Shown here: positions 25,236 to 34,211 of the stretch, piece by piece
Position numbering within the stretch: position 1 is the first letter of the stretch
How the letters are laid out: every line of letters begins with the position of its first letter
Assembly: GCA_016125275.1 (NCBI GenBank)
Contig: WGMB01000003.1
Span: 1,343,896-1,407,895 of the forward strand
DNA: 64,000 bases
Source of the DNA: Acidobacteriota bacterium
GTDB lineage: Bacteria > Acidobacteriota > Terriglobia > Bryobacterales > UBA6623
Direction of reading: 5' to 3'
The notes under the pieces: generated by a model
The model's database searches: none
Told to the model about the DNA's origin: nothing
Seen by the model: only the letters and a program-made list of their open reading frames with translations
Position numbers and translations under genes: made by a program

Positions 25236-28200
25236 TCAGAAGGAGAGCCTCAGCAAGAGCTGAATCGAACGAGCCCCGCCGGCGGCGAACAGAGGGTTCT
25301 GGCCCGCGAACAGGCCGCCGCCTCCCAGGCCGCGGGCAAAGGTCGTATTGGAGACCCCAAAGCCCGTCCCGGACAAGTTGCTGGGCGGGCTGGCAAAGCT
25401 CGGCGTATTGAGGACATTGAAGAACTCACCGCCGAAGTGCAGCCGCACGCCCTCGGTGATTCGGAAGGCGCGCCGCACCGCTAGGTCCACTTGGTCCAAA
25501 GGAAAGGCGCGCAAGGCGTTTCGGCCCAGGTTTCCGTGGGCGCCATCCACCGGCTGGAAAGCGTCGGGATTGAGCGCCCGTCCGCCGGGATACTGGTCCC
25601 CCACCAGCCAGACGGCCTGTCCGGGGACGAGGTTGGGGCGGAAACGGACGAATCCGTTGACTTGCGCCTGCGAATAGACATTGATCGGCAAGCCGGTCTG
25701 AAACCGGAAGATGCTCTCGACGCTCCAACCGCGGGTCAAGATGTCGAGCGGCCCGGGAAAGTAGGGGACTTGCCACGAAACCGCCCCAGCCGTGAGGTGG
25801 TGGATGTCGAAATCCGAGGACCCGTAGCTGATGCGGGCGGGGTCGCCCAGCAGGCGCTGCATGTTGATGGAGTCCGACGACGTATCAAACGAATGGGACC
25901 ATGTGTGTGAAGCCGAGAACTGGATGCCGCGGGTGAGTTGGCGCTCGAACTGCACCTGTAGGCTGTTGTAGTTGGAGCGGCCGGTGGAGCGCACCACGTC
26001 GAGCTGACCCACCGTGTCGGACGGCGCCACGGCGCCCTCGCGCTGGAGCAGATCCCGCCCCAGCGACCCGAGATAGCCGATGCGCAGAGACTGGCCGGCC
26101 CCCATGCCGGCGGTCAAGCTCACGTTCCACTGCAGGGAAGTTGGGTTTCGCAAGTTCGGGTCCATGCCGCGGAGAGTGGCGAAGGGCGGGTCGAGCTGAA
26201 TCGGAGGCGGATCAAGCGCTCCGTTATACGGAAACGGGTAGGCGACCGAGCGCCGGTAGGGGCTCCCTCCCTTTGCCGCCTGCACGGCGCCCACCGGCAG
26301 GTCGTGGAACAGACCGAACCCTGCTCGCAGCGTCAGGGCCCTCGGGCTCCCTTCGAGCCAGCGATGGGCGATCGCGACGCGCGGCGCAAACAGGTCCTTT
26401 TCGGCCCGGAAGAGCGGGTCGGAAGCGGAGCCCAGACCCACCTCGGCGGGGTTTGTGACGCCCTTCAAAGGGTAGAGCGGGAGGTTATTGCCACTGGTCG
26501 GCGCCGGGTTGTAGTCCCAGCGCACGCCCAGGGTAAGCATCGTTCGGGGAGCCAACCGCCAGCGATCTTGCACAAAGGCGGACCAGTTGATCTGGTGCAG
26601 GCGGATCGCCTCGTAGGCGTCGATCTGGGTCACTGCAGGCATGCCGCCGAGCAGCCCGACCGGACCCTCCAGGCCGTTGAAGATCGCCAGCGCCGAGTAC
26701 TGCGGGTCCTCATAGAACGGCGTGAGGCGCCGAAAGTCCAGGCCGGCCTTGATCTCGTGGCCGCCGCGCAGCAGCGTCATCGTATCGACCACGTTCCACT
26801 GCCCCTGGCGGACATCGGCGATGCTGCCGGCTCCGAGAGAAGGCAATCCCGACAGATCGATCACCCCGATGCGACCGTGCTCCGGCGTGACGCCGGCAGG
26901 GAAGTACTGCACCAAGTCGGGCGGGACTCCGCCGCCCAGGTCGTCCAAGTAAGCGTCCATTACAACCGAGGCGCGGGAGTAGTTGACCCGCACTTCGTTG
27001 CTCACCGCGGCGCCGAGCATCTGGATCGAGCCGATGGTGGCGGCCGTCGAGCGCGCATTGATGAGGCCGTAGTTGTTGATCAAGCTGGGTGAGGCGCCTT
27101 CCGGGCCGCGCTGGGTCAGCGACGACGGCGAATCGCTGATGCGGCCGAATAGCAGCACCGTGGAGGTCAGCGCTTCGTCCACGCGGACGCTCCAGGCGTC
27201 CATGCTCGAGGGGTTGGAGTAGCCGCCGACGAACTCGGCGAGACCGCCGCCGAGAGCCGGCCGGTTTGGGATGGGAAAGGCGTCCAGGACCGGCCGAACG
27301 TTGGGAGCGGCCCGGGTGCGGGCCTCGAGCGTCGGCACGAGTTGGCTGGCCGTGTGCGGTTCGCGCAGGGTGAAGTGCTCGTAGGCCCCGAAGAAGAACG
27401 TGCGGTTGGGCACGATCGGGCCGCCCAGAACGCCGCCGAAGTCGTTGAGCCGTAGCGCGCTGCGGCCCAGCCCGGAGCGGTTGGAGAACCAGTTGTTGGC
27501 GTCGAGCCGCTCGTTGCGGAAGTACTCGAACAAGGAGCCGTGGAGCTCGTTGGTGCCCGAGCGCGTCGCCATCGAGATCTGGCCGCCCACGCCGCGGCCG
27601 TACTCGGCCTCGTAGGCGGTCGTCTCCACTTTCAGCTCCCGCAGCGCGTCGACGGCGACCAGCCCGTTGGTGCTGCCCAGCGCCGACAGAGACGGCAGGA
27701 CGCCGTCGCTGGCCGGGGTGCTGCCGTCGTAGGAGATCGGCACGCCGAAGTTCGCGCTGACGCCGTCCACGGTGTAGTAGGTCGAGATGTTGCGCTGGCC
27801 GATCAAGCTGAGCTGTCCCCAACTGGTCTCGTTGGCCGGGGTCTGCACGACGCCGGGAGTCATCGCGATCAGGTTCTGAAAGCTCCGTCCGTTGAGCGGC
27901 AGGTCGGCGACGAAACGCTCGTTGACGACCGTCGACCCCAGCGGCGCCGCGCCCTCGCCCGTGGCTTCCACGGTGACCACCGGCGTCGAGCCTCCCTCCG
28001 GCTCCAGAGTCAGAGGCGCTTCCCGCCGGTCGTTGACGTTCAGCGACAACGGCTGGGTCCGAGCGCTCTGGAAACCGTCCTTCGAGGCTTCCACCACGTA
28101 GCTGCCCGGCGGCAGGTTGGCGAAGGAATAGAGTCCGCGCCCGTTGCTGCGGGTCTGCCGCGCCAACGCCGTGCGTTGCTCGACCACGCGGACTTCCGCG

Positions 28201-28355
28201 CCCTCGATGCTGGCGCCCTCCCGGTCGGTCACCGAACCGGCCAGCGACGCCGTCGACTGAGCAAAAGCCGTCGATGCGACCACGAGCGCGAGCGCGGCGC
28301 AGGACAAGGTCCGACCGACGAGAGGCCAACGCGACAGGGAACGAGCAAGCGCCAT
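25236..28355 (-). CDS. Oar-like TonB-dependent outer-membrane receptor
   Basis: A 1039-residue outer-membrane protein. A signal peptide ending at STAFAQ leads to a carboxypeptidase-regulatory-like domain (TASLAGSVTDREGASIEGAEV, residues about 30-115), then a plug (VNERFVADLPLNGRSFQNLIAMTPGV) and a long beta-barrel region ending in Phe (QLLLRLSF), as expected for barrel insertion. This architecture is the OmpA-related/Oar TonB-dependent transporter family expanded in Acidobacteria for uptake of oligosaccharides or other large nutrients. The substrate is not evident. The ATG at 28355 gives a proper signal; an in-frame start at 28460 would add 35 residues without one. It heads an operon with two TonB-C genes. 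Confidence 0.88.
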   Translation of the reverse strand: MALARSLSRWPLVGRTLSCAALALVVASTAFAQSTASLAGSVTDREGASIEGAEVRVVEQRTALARQTRSNGRGLYSFANLPPGSYVVEASKDGFQSARTQPLSLNVNDRREAPLTLEPEGGSTPVVTVEATGEGAAPLGSTVVNERFVADLPLNGRSFQNLIAMTPGVVQTPANETSWGQLSLIGQRNISTYYTVDGVSANFGVPISYDGSTPASDGVLPSLSALGSTNGLVAVDALRELKVETTAYEAEYGRGVGGQISMATRSGTNELHGSLFEYFRNERLDANNWFSNRSGLGRSALRLNDFGGVLGGPIVPNRTFFFGAYEHFTLREPHTASQLVPTLEARTRAAPNVRPVLDAFPIPNRPALGGGLAEFVGGYSNPSSMDAWSVRVDEALTSTVLLFGRISDSPSSLTQRGPEGASPSLINNYGLINARSTAATIGSIQMLGAAVSNEVRVNYSRASVVMDAYLDDLGGGVPPDLVQYFPAGVTPEHGRIGVIDLSGLPSLGAGSIADVRQGQWNVVDTMTLLRGGHEIKAGLDFRRLTPFYEDPQYSALAIFNGLEGPVGLLGGMPAVTQIDAYEAIRLHQINWSAFVQDRWRLAPRTMLTLGVRWDYNPAPTSGNNLPLYPLKGVTNPAEVGLGSASDPLFRAEKDLFAPRVAIAHRWLEGSPRALTLRAGFGLFHDLPVGAVQAAKGGSPYRRSVAYPFPYNGALDPPPIQLDPPFATLRGMDPNLRNPTSLQWNVSLTAGMGAGQSLRIGYLGSLGRDLLQREGAVAPSDTVGQLDVVRSTGRSNYNSLQVQFERQLTRGIQFSASHTWSHSFDTSSDSINMQRLLGDPARISYGSSDFDIHHLTAGAVSWQVPYFPGPLDILTRGWSVESIFRFQTGLPINVYSQAQVNGFVRFRPNLVPGQAVWLVGDQYPGGRALNPDAFQPVDGAHGNLGRNALRAFPLDQVDLAVRRAFRITEGVRLHFGGEFFNVLNTPSFASPPSNLSGTGFGVSNTTFARGLGGGGLFAGQNPLFAAGGARSIQLLLRLSF

Positions 28356-28470
28356 AGGGTCTTCGTGTACCCCATCGGCAGAACACTGCGGATACAGAAC
28401 GGAAGCGCGGCTCTTTTTTGAACGGCCGCACCCCTGGAACAGCTCGAGCCCCAGTCGCATTCCGCCGCGC

Positions 28471-28476
28471 TAGACT
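28471..28476 (+). promoter_or_regulatory. -10 box TAGACT, leaderless start of the metalloprotease gene
   Basis: TAGACT lies 6 nt before the ATG at 28483, with no ribosome-binding site between. Confidence 0.55.
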
Positions 28477-28482
28477 CAGCCC

Positions 28483-31014
28483 ATGAGACTCCTAGCGCCC
28501 TGGCTCCTGCTGACCGGTCTGTGCCTGCCCGCGCTTGCCCAGCAAGCCCCTGCGGACAAGCCCGCCGAGGCCGCCGCCGAGGGCCCGGCGGCGGAGACCA
28601 AACCGAAGAGCGAGAAGAAATCATCGATCAAACCTTATTCCGAGGTGATCCCGGAGGACGCGGTCAGCGACGACGGCGTCTTCCGCGTGCACCGGGTGGG
28701 CGAGGAGTGGTTTTTTGAGATCCCCGTGGCCGAGCTCGGCCGCGAGTTCCTGATGGTCACCACGCTGGCGCGCTCGACCGCGGGCGTCTCCTTCGGCGGC
28801 GAGGCCGTGGCCCACTCGGCGCTGCGCTGGGAGCGGCGCGGCGAGCGGGTCCTGCTGCTCGAGATGGACTACTCGTCGGTGGCCGATCCGAGCCGGCCGA
28901 TCGCCTCCTCGGTCGCGCGTTCGGCCAACGCCTTGATCCTGAAGTCGTTCCCGATCCGGGCGCTGGGCCCCGGCGACGCGCCGGTGATCGAGGTCTCGGA
29001 CCTGTTTGCCGCCGAGATCACCGAGCTGAGCCCGCGGCGGGCGCTGGGAGCGAAAGGGTTCGACCGGGAGCGCTCTTTCATCGAGAGCATCCGCTCCTAT
29101 CCGCTCAACGTCGAGATCGACGCCTCGCAGACCTACACCAAGCCGCCGGCCGACGGCCCGGGCGCCGCGCCCAAGCCGGGTGAGATGCGGCCCGGCAGCG
29201 CCACCGTCGGGATGCGTTTCAGCATGGTGCTCCTGCCGGAGGTCCCCATGCAGCCTCGGCTGGAGGACGAGCGGGTCGGCTACTTCAACATCGAGCAGAC
29301 CGACTACGGAGTGGCCGAGCACAAGGCCGCCAAGCGCAGCTATATCACCCGCTGGCGTCTGGAGAAGAAGGACCCGGCGGCCGAGCGCAGCGAGCCGGTG
29401 CGGCCGATCGTCTACTACATCGACCCGGCCACGCCGCCACAGTGGGTTCCCTATATCCAGAAGGGCGTGGAAGCCTGGCGGCCGGTGTTCGAGGAAGCGG
29501 GCTTCCTCGACGCCATCCAGGCCCGGCCGGCTCCCACGCCGGAGCAAGACCCGGACTGGAGCGCCGAAGACGCCCGCTACAGCGTGATCCGCTGGATCTC
29601 CTCGCCCATCCAGAACGCCTACGGGCCGCACGTCCACGATCCGCGCTCGGGAGAGATTCTGGAGGCCGACATCGGCATGTTCCACAACGTGCTGAGCCTG
29701 GTGCGCAACTGGTACTTCGTGCAGGCGTCGCCGCTGGACCCACGCGCCGGCCGGCTGCCGCTGCCCGACGATCTGATGGGCGACCTGGTGGCCTACGTGG
29801 TGACCCATGAGGTGGGTCACACGTTGGGGCTGCCGCACAACATGAAGTCCAGCTCGCTGTACCCGTTCGAGAAGATCCGCGACCCGGCTTGGGTCCGCGA
29901 GAACGGCCACGTGGCGACGCTGATGGACTACGCGCGCTTCAACTACGTGGCGCAGCCGGAGGACGGCATCGCGGTCGAGGACCTAATCCCCAAGATCGGC
30001 CCCTACGACCGCTTCTCCATCCGTTGGGGCTACACGCCTATCCCGCAGGCCGACAGCGCCGAGGCAGAGAAGGAGACCCTGAACCACTGGATCGTCGAGG
30101 CGCAGGACGCCACGCCCTGGCTGCGCTTTTCCTCCAAGGCCGAGTTCGGCGTGGACCCCGGCGCCCAGACCGAGGCCGTAGGTGATGCGGACGCCGTCCA
30201 GGCGACCACGCTGGGGCTGCGGAACCTGGAGCGCGTGATGCAGTCGCTGCCGGCGGCCGTGGCGCGCGAAGGCGAGCCCTACGACGATCTGCAGGAAATC
30301 TACGACAACGTCGTGGGCCAGTGGGCGCGGGAGATGGGCCACGTGGCGACGCTGCCGGGCGGCTACGAGGCGACCCAGAAGCGCCCCGGCCAGGAGGGCG
30401 CATTGTTCGAGCCGGTGGAGCGAAGCCGGCAAGCCGAGGCGGTCGGGTTTCTGCTGGACAACGCGCTGGTCACGCCGAAACTGTTCCTCGACGCCGAGAT
30501 CCTGCGGCGCATCGAGCCGTCCGGCGCGATCGAGCGCCTGCGGGCGGCGCAGGGCCGCATTTTGGCGGCGCTGCTCGACGCCAAGCGGCTGCAACGGCTT
30601 TTTGAGCAAGAAGCCGTGGACGGCAGCGGCTACACCGCGCTCGAGATGCTGGGTCAGCTCCGCCAGGGGCTCTTCCGCGAGGCCGGCGAAGGGCGTCCGG
30701 CGGACGCCTTCCGCCGCAATCTCCAGCGGCAGTATGTGGAGTCGATGGTCGAGCGGATCTACGCAGACAAGGCCTCGCAGGACGACCAGCGCGCGCTGTT
30801 CCGGGCCGAGCTGCGCTCGGTGGCCGCGCTGGGAAGTTTGCCGAACCGCGACGAGGCCACCCGCACTCACTTCGAGGACCTAGCCGCGCGGGCGGCGCAA
30901 GCGCTGGACCCCGCCTACCGCGCGCCGGCCGGGGGAGGGCCGAGCGCGGGATTCGCGGCGGCCGCCGAACCCGAGCTGTGCTGGCCGGACCTGCGCCTGG
31001 AGACAAGCCGGTGA
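28483..31014 (+). CDS. Exported zinc metalloprotease (DUF5117/DUF4953 type)
   Basis: An 843-residue exported protease. After the signal (LLLTGLCLPALAQQ) and an Ala/Lys/Glu-rich linker comes a beta-rich N-terminal domain (about 50-300; FRVHRVGEEWFFEIP and ELGREFLMVTTLARSTAG). The catalytic domain contains HEVGHTLGLPH (residues 442-452), an extended metzincin-like zinc motif with three His ligands and a catalytic Glu. A helical C-terminal domain follows. This is the large metalloprotease family of Bacteroidetes and Acidobacteria annotated with DUF5117, DUF4953 and DUF5118. It would digest proteins in the periplasm or outside. Confidence 0.88.
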   Translation: MRLLAPWLLLTGLCLPALAQQAPADKPAEAAAEGPAAETKPKSEKKSSIKPYSEVIPEDAVSDDGVFRVHRVGEEWFFEIPVAELGREFLMVTTLARSTAGVSFGGEAVAHSALRWERRGERVLLLEMDYSSVADPSRPIASSVARSANALILKSFPIRALGPGDAPVIEVSDLFAAEITELSPRRALGAKGFDRERSFIESIRSYPLNVEIDASQTYTKPPADGPGAAPKPGEMRPGSATVGMRFSMVLLPEVPMQPRLEDERVGYFNIEQTDYGVAEHKAAKRSYITRWRLEKKDPAAERSEPVRPIVYYIDPATPPQWVPYIQKGVEAWRPVFEEAGFLDAIQARPAPTPEQDPDWSAEDARYSVIRWISSPIQNAYGPHVHDPRSGEILEADIGMFHNVLSLVRNWYFVQASPLDPRAGRLPLPDDLMGDLVAYVVTHEVGHTLGLPHNMKSSSLYPFEKIRDPAWVRENGHVATLMDYARFNYVAQPEDGIAVEDLIPKIGPYDRFSIRWGYTPIPQADSAEAEKETLNHWIVEAQDATPWLRFSSKAEFGVDPGAQTEAVGDADAVQATTLGLRNLERVMQSLPAAVAREGEPYDDLQEIYDNVVGQWAREMGHVATLPGGYEATQKRPGQEGALFEPVERSRQAEAVGFLLDNALVTPKLFLDAEILRRIEPSGAIERLRAAQGRILAALLDAKRLQRLFEQEAVDGSGYTALEMLGQLRQGLFREAGEGRPADAFRRNLQRQYVESMVERIYADKASQDDQRALFRAELRSVAALGSLPNRDEATRTHFEDLAARAAQALDPAYRAPAGGGPSAGFAAAAEPELCWPDLRLETSR

Positions 31015-31076
31015 GGGCGTGAACGGCGCTTCATCGCTAGCTCTCGGTGAAACCAATCGGCACGACGATCCCTGCG

Positions 31077-31118
31077 GGCGGCGGGAGGTCCGATTTGGAA
31101 ATCGGGCTTCCCGTCGCC
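31077..31118. repeat. Hairpin between the metalloprotease and caspase-like genes
   Basis: GGCGGCGGGA pairs with TCCCGTCGCC (10 bp, one G-U). Inside, CCGATT pairs with AATCGG around a TGGA tetraloop. It ends 27 nt before the ATG at 31146. It could be a terminator for the protease gene without a T-tract, or a leader element of the caspase gene. Confidence 0.45.
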
Positions 31119-31145
31119 GAGAATAGCGGCTAGCCGGACTCTTCG

Positions 31146-32762
31146 ATGCGCGCTGTATCCATCACGGTCTGTCTGCTCGCCGGCGCTTTGGCCTTCGTGA
31201 CGGCGCCTTTGCGGGCCCAGCAGCGCGACCTCGCTCTCGAGGTCGACCCGGCCCGCCGGGTGGCGCTGGTGGTGGGCAACAACGACTACCAGTACGCGCC
31301 CAAGCTGCGCAACGCCGCCAACGACGCGCGGGACCTCTCGGCGGCGTTGCGGGACGTGGGCTTCGAGGTGGAGACGCTGATCGACGCCGACCTGCGTTCG
31401 ATCGACGAGGGCATCAACCGCCTGATCTCGCGCCTGCGGCCGGGCGACGTGGCGATGTTCCACTATTCCGGCCACGGCATTCAGGTCGGCGGCGAGAACT
31501 TCCTGATCCCGGTCAACTTCGAGCTGCGCGATGAAGCCAGCGTGCGCTACGACGCCTACTCGGTGTCGAAGCTCCACGACCGGCTGGCTGGAGCGGGCTC
31601 CAAGCTCAACATCGTGACGTTGGACGCCTGCCGCAACAACGGCTTTCAGGCCTCTCGCTCGACATCCGGCGGCTTGGCGCTGATGAATGCGGCCGAAGGC
31701 AGCTTCATCGCCTTCGCCACCGGCCCGGGCATGACGGCCGACGACAACCGCGACGGCCGCAACGGCCTGTTCACCAGCAAGCTGCTGGACGCGCTGCGGG
31801 AGCCGGGCCTGTCGATCGACGCGGTCTTCAACCGGGTGCGCCAGGGCGTCTACGAGGACTCGGCCAAGCAGCAGTTGCCGTGGAGCAGCTCCAGCGTGAT
31901 CGGCGACTTCTACTTCCGCCGGCCCGAGAAGACGACCCAGCCGGAGGCCGTGGCGGCCGGCGCAGCCTCGGCCGTTCCGGCGGATGCGGCCTGGCGGCTG
32001 GAGTTGGCCTTCTGGGAAGGCGTGCGGGACCGCTCGAACCCGGCGCTGTTCGAGTCGTACCTGGCGAAATACCCGAACGGCAACTTCGCTGACTTGGCGA
32101 GGATTCAGCTCGAAGAGTTGCGCTCCAAGCAGGCCGCGCCGGCGACGAAGCCGGAGCCGCAGCCCGAGCCGACGGCCGCCGCTCGGCTCGACCCGCCGGC
32201 GCCGAAGCAGCCCACGTTGAAGCAGCCGACCCAGTCGCAGCCGACCCGGGCCCAGCCGGCCCAGGCGCAGGCTTCCCCGCCCCAGGCCGCCTCGCAGCCC
32301 GCGCCGGCGGTTGATCTCAATGCTCTGCCGGTCAAGCGCGGCGGCTTGTCGGTCCCCACCCGCGTGGCCCGCAACCTCGATGAGTTGCAGGCGATGGCCG
32401 CCACCGAGGATCGCACGTATACCGCCTTCGCCCTGCCGCTGTCGAGCAAGCCCCAGCCGTTGGGTTCGGCCGGCTGGCAGGTGATGCTGACCGGCGTCGA
32501 CGCCGGCAAGCAGCGCTTCACGCTGTGGCTGGTGGAGCCGCCGGTCCGGCGCGGGGCCGGCCCCGGCATGAAGCCTCCCACGCTGCGGGCGGACGTCGCC
32601 GCCGCGGAGAAGAACACGCCGCCGATGGGTCTCGAGTTCAAGAACGCCGAGGCGCTCGACCCGATTCAGTTCAACCGCAAGGGCCCCAACGCCTGCGACG
32701 AGATCGTGGTGCTGCGCGTGGAGCAGAGCCGCGTGGTCGGCTACCTGGCGGAAGGCAAATAG
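31146..32762 (+). CDS. Exported caspase-like (C14) peptidase
   Basis: A 538-residue exported protein. A signal (CLLAGALAFVTAPLRAQQ) precedes a caspase p20-like domain starting RRVALVVGNNDYQYAP. The catalytic His is in HYSGHG (His110) and the Cys in TLDACRNN (Cys162). A short repeat typical of this family (NPALFESYLAKYPNGNFADLARIQLEEL) follows at about 300, then a Pro/Gln-rich linker with KQPTQSQPTRAQPA-like repeats (about 350-395). A C-terminal 140-residue domain I do not recognise ends the protein. Bacterial metacaspase-like enzymes usually cleave after basic residues. Export of the caspase, rather than a cytosolic death switch, suggests envelope proteolysis. Confidence 0.87.
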   Translation: MRAVSITVCLLAGALAFVTAPLRAQQRDLALEVDPARRVALVVGNNDYQYAPKLRNAANDARDLSAALRDVGFEVETLIDADLRSIDEGINRLISRLRPGDVAMFHYSGHGIQVGGENFLIPVNFELRDEASVRYDAYSVSKLHDRLAGAGSKLNIVTLDACRNNGFQASRSTSGGLALMNAAEGSFIAFATGPGMTADDNRDGRNGLFTSKLLDALREPGLSIDAVFNRVRQGVYEDSAKQQLPWSSSSVIGDFYFRRPEKTTQPEAVAAGAASAVPADAAWRLELAFWEGVRDRSNPALFESYLAKYPNGNFADLARIQLEELRSKQAAPATKPEPQPEPTAAARLDPPAPKQPTLKQPTQSQPTRAQPAQAQASPPQAASQPAPAVDLNALPVKRGGLSVPTRVARNLDELQAMAATEDRTYTAFALPLSSKPQPLGSAGWQVMLTGVDAGKQRFTLWLVEPPVRRGAGPGMKPPTLRADVAAAEKNTPPMGLEFKNAEALDPIQFNRKGPNACDEIVVLRVEQSRVVGYLAEGK

Positions 32763-32788
32763 GCGCGCCGCCTCTCCCGCCGGCGCCC

Positions 32789-32794
32789 TAAAAT
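32789..32794 (+). promoter_or_regulatory. -10 box TAAAAT, leaderless start of the FG-GAP lipoprotein gene
   Basis: TAAAAT lies 9 nt before the ATG at 32804. Confidence 0.5.
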
Positions 32795-32803
32795 ACCAGG
32801 GCG

Positions 32804-34039
32804 ATGCGAAACCACTTCTGGAAGCTGGCCTGCGCCGCCCTGGCCGTCAGCCTCGGCTGCACCCTCTATAGCAACGACGACGCCGGCGAGACGTTCCCGC
32901 TCAAGATCGAGTCCTCGCTGGACCCGGCCCCGGTCTTCTGGCAGCACCCCATCGGCTCGGACCACTCCGAGGGCGTGGCCGTGGCCGACCTCAACGGCGA
33001 CGGCAAGCTCGACGTGACCAGCGGCGCCTACTGGTATGAGGCCCCGGACTGGACGCGGCGCAAGTACCGGGAAGCGGGCATCGACGGCGAGTTCGTGGTC
33101 GACTGCGGCGAGTTCATGATCGACGTGGACGAGGACGGCGACCTCGACCTGGTCTCCGCCGGTTGGCAGGAGGACGGCTTCTTCTGGTACGAGAACCCCG
33201 GCTCGATGGCGTCGGAGTGGCAGAAGCATCGCATCGCCGATTCGCTGCATACCGAAGGCATGTGGCGAGCCGACATCGACGGCGACGGCAAGGATGAGGT
33301 GGTGGCCGTGCACTACACCGCCCAGGAGGTCTTCTACGTGACCTTCGCCGGCGGCGAGCCCCGCAAGGTGCACGTGGGCGGCGAGGAAGGCGACGAGCAC
33401 GGCGTGGGCGTGGGCGACGTGGACGGCGACGGCAAGCCGGACATCGTGACGGTGAAGGGCTGGTACCGCCAGGAGACCCCGACCGAGTGGGAGTGGAAGC
33501 CGGAGTTCGAGCTCGGCGACACGGGCTTCGGCATCCAGGTCTACGACGTCAACGCCGACGGCCGCAGCGACCTGATCTTCGGACGCGGCCACAGCTACGG
33601 CCTCTTCTGGATGGAGCAGACCCAGGAAGGCGGAACGCGCGGCTGGAAGCAGCACTTGATCGACGGCTCCACCTCGCAGCTCCACAATGTGGCGCTGGTG
33701 GACCTGACCGGCGACGGCCAGCCGGAGATCCTCACCGGCAAGCGCTACCGCGGCCACAACGGACGAGACCCCGGCGGCTACGACCCCTTGGCGATCTACT
33801 ACTACACGCTCGACCGCCAGACGCAGACCTTCACGCGGCATCCGGTCGCCTACAACTCCGGCGCAGGCGTCGGCACGCAGTTCGTGGTGCGGGACATGGA
33901 CGGCGACGGCGACGTGGACATCGTCACGGCCGGCAAGAGCGGCCAATACTGGTTCGAGAATCTGAAGGTCAACCAAGTACCCGTGGAGCAGCGCGAGAAG
34001 GAAGTGCTGCTCAACAAGGACTGGCCGTTCAGCGAATAA
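32804..34039 (+). CDS. FG-GAP/VCBS-repeat lipoprotein
   Basis: A 411-residue lipoprotein with the signal WKLACAALAVSLGC (lipobox VSLGC). The rest is a beta-propeller of FG-GAP/VCBS repeats, each with a calcium-loop motif: DLNGDGKLD, DVDEDGDLD, DIDGDGKDE, DVDGDGKPD, DVNADGRSD, DLTGDGQPE and DMDGDGDVD, seven in all. These are calcium-binding repeats of cell-surface or extracellular proteins that bind ligands or glycans. No catalytic motif is present. It is monocistronic, with its own -10 box. Confidence 0.86.
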   Translation: MRNHFWKLACAALAVSLGCTLYSNDDAGETFPLKIESSLDPAPVFWQHPIGSDHSEGVAVADLNGDGKLDVTSGAYWYEAPDWTRRKYREAGIDGEFVVDCGEFMIDVDEDGDLDLVSAGWQEDGFFWYENPGSMASEWQKHRIADSLHTEGMWRADIDGDGKDEVVAVHYTAQEVFYVTFAGGEPRKVHVGGEEGDEHGVGVGDVDGDGKPDIVTVKGWYRQETPTEWEWKPEFELGDTGFGIQVYDVNADGRSDLIFGRGHSYGLFWMEQTQEGGTRGWKQHLIDGSTSQLHNVALVDLTGDGQPEILTGKRYRGHNGRDPGGYDPLAIYYYTLDRQTQTFTRHPVAYNSGAGVGTQFVVRDMDGDGDVDIVTAGKSGQYWFENLKVNQVPVEQREKEVLLNKDWPFSE

Positions 34040-34211
34040 CGGCGCCGAGCGGCGGAATTCGTACAGCCGAACGGTGAGAAAACCGCCCCCGCCGTGAGCC
34101 GGAGGGCCCAGAGGGGGATCGCGACGTTCCCTCCGCAACGTGTTTTTCACCGAAAGCCGATACACTGGAGCAAATCGGTTACAAGCCAGAAGGAGCTGGA
34201 AACAAAGGAAT

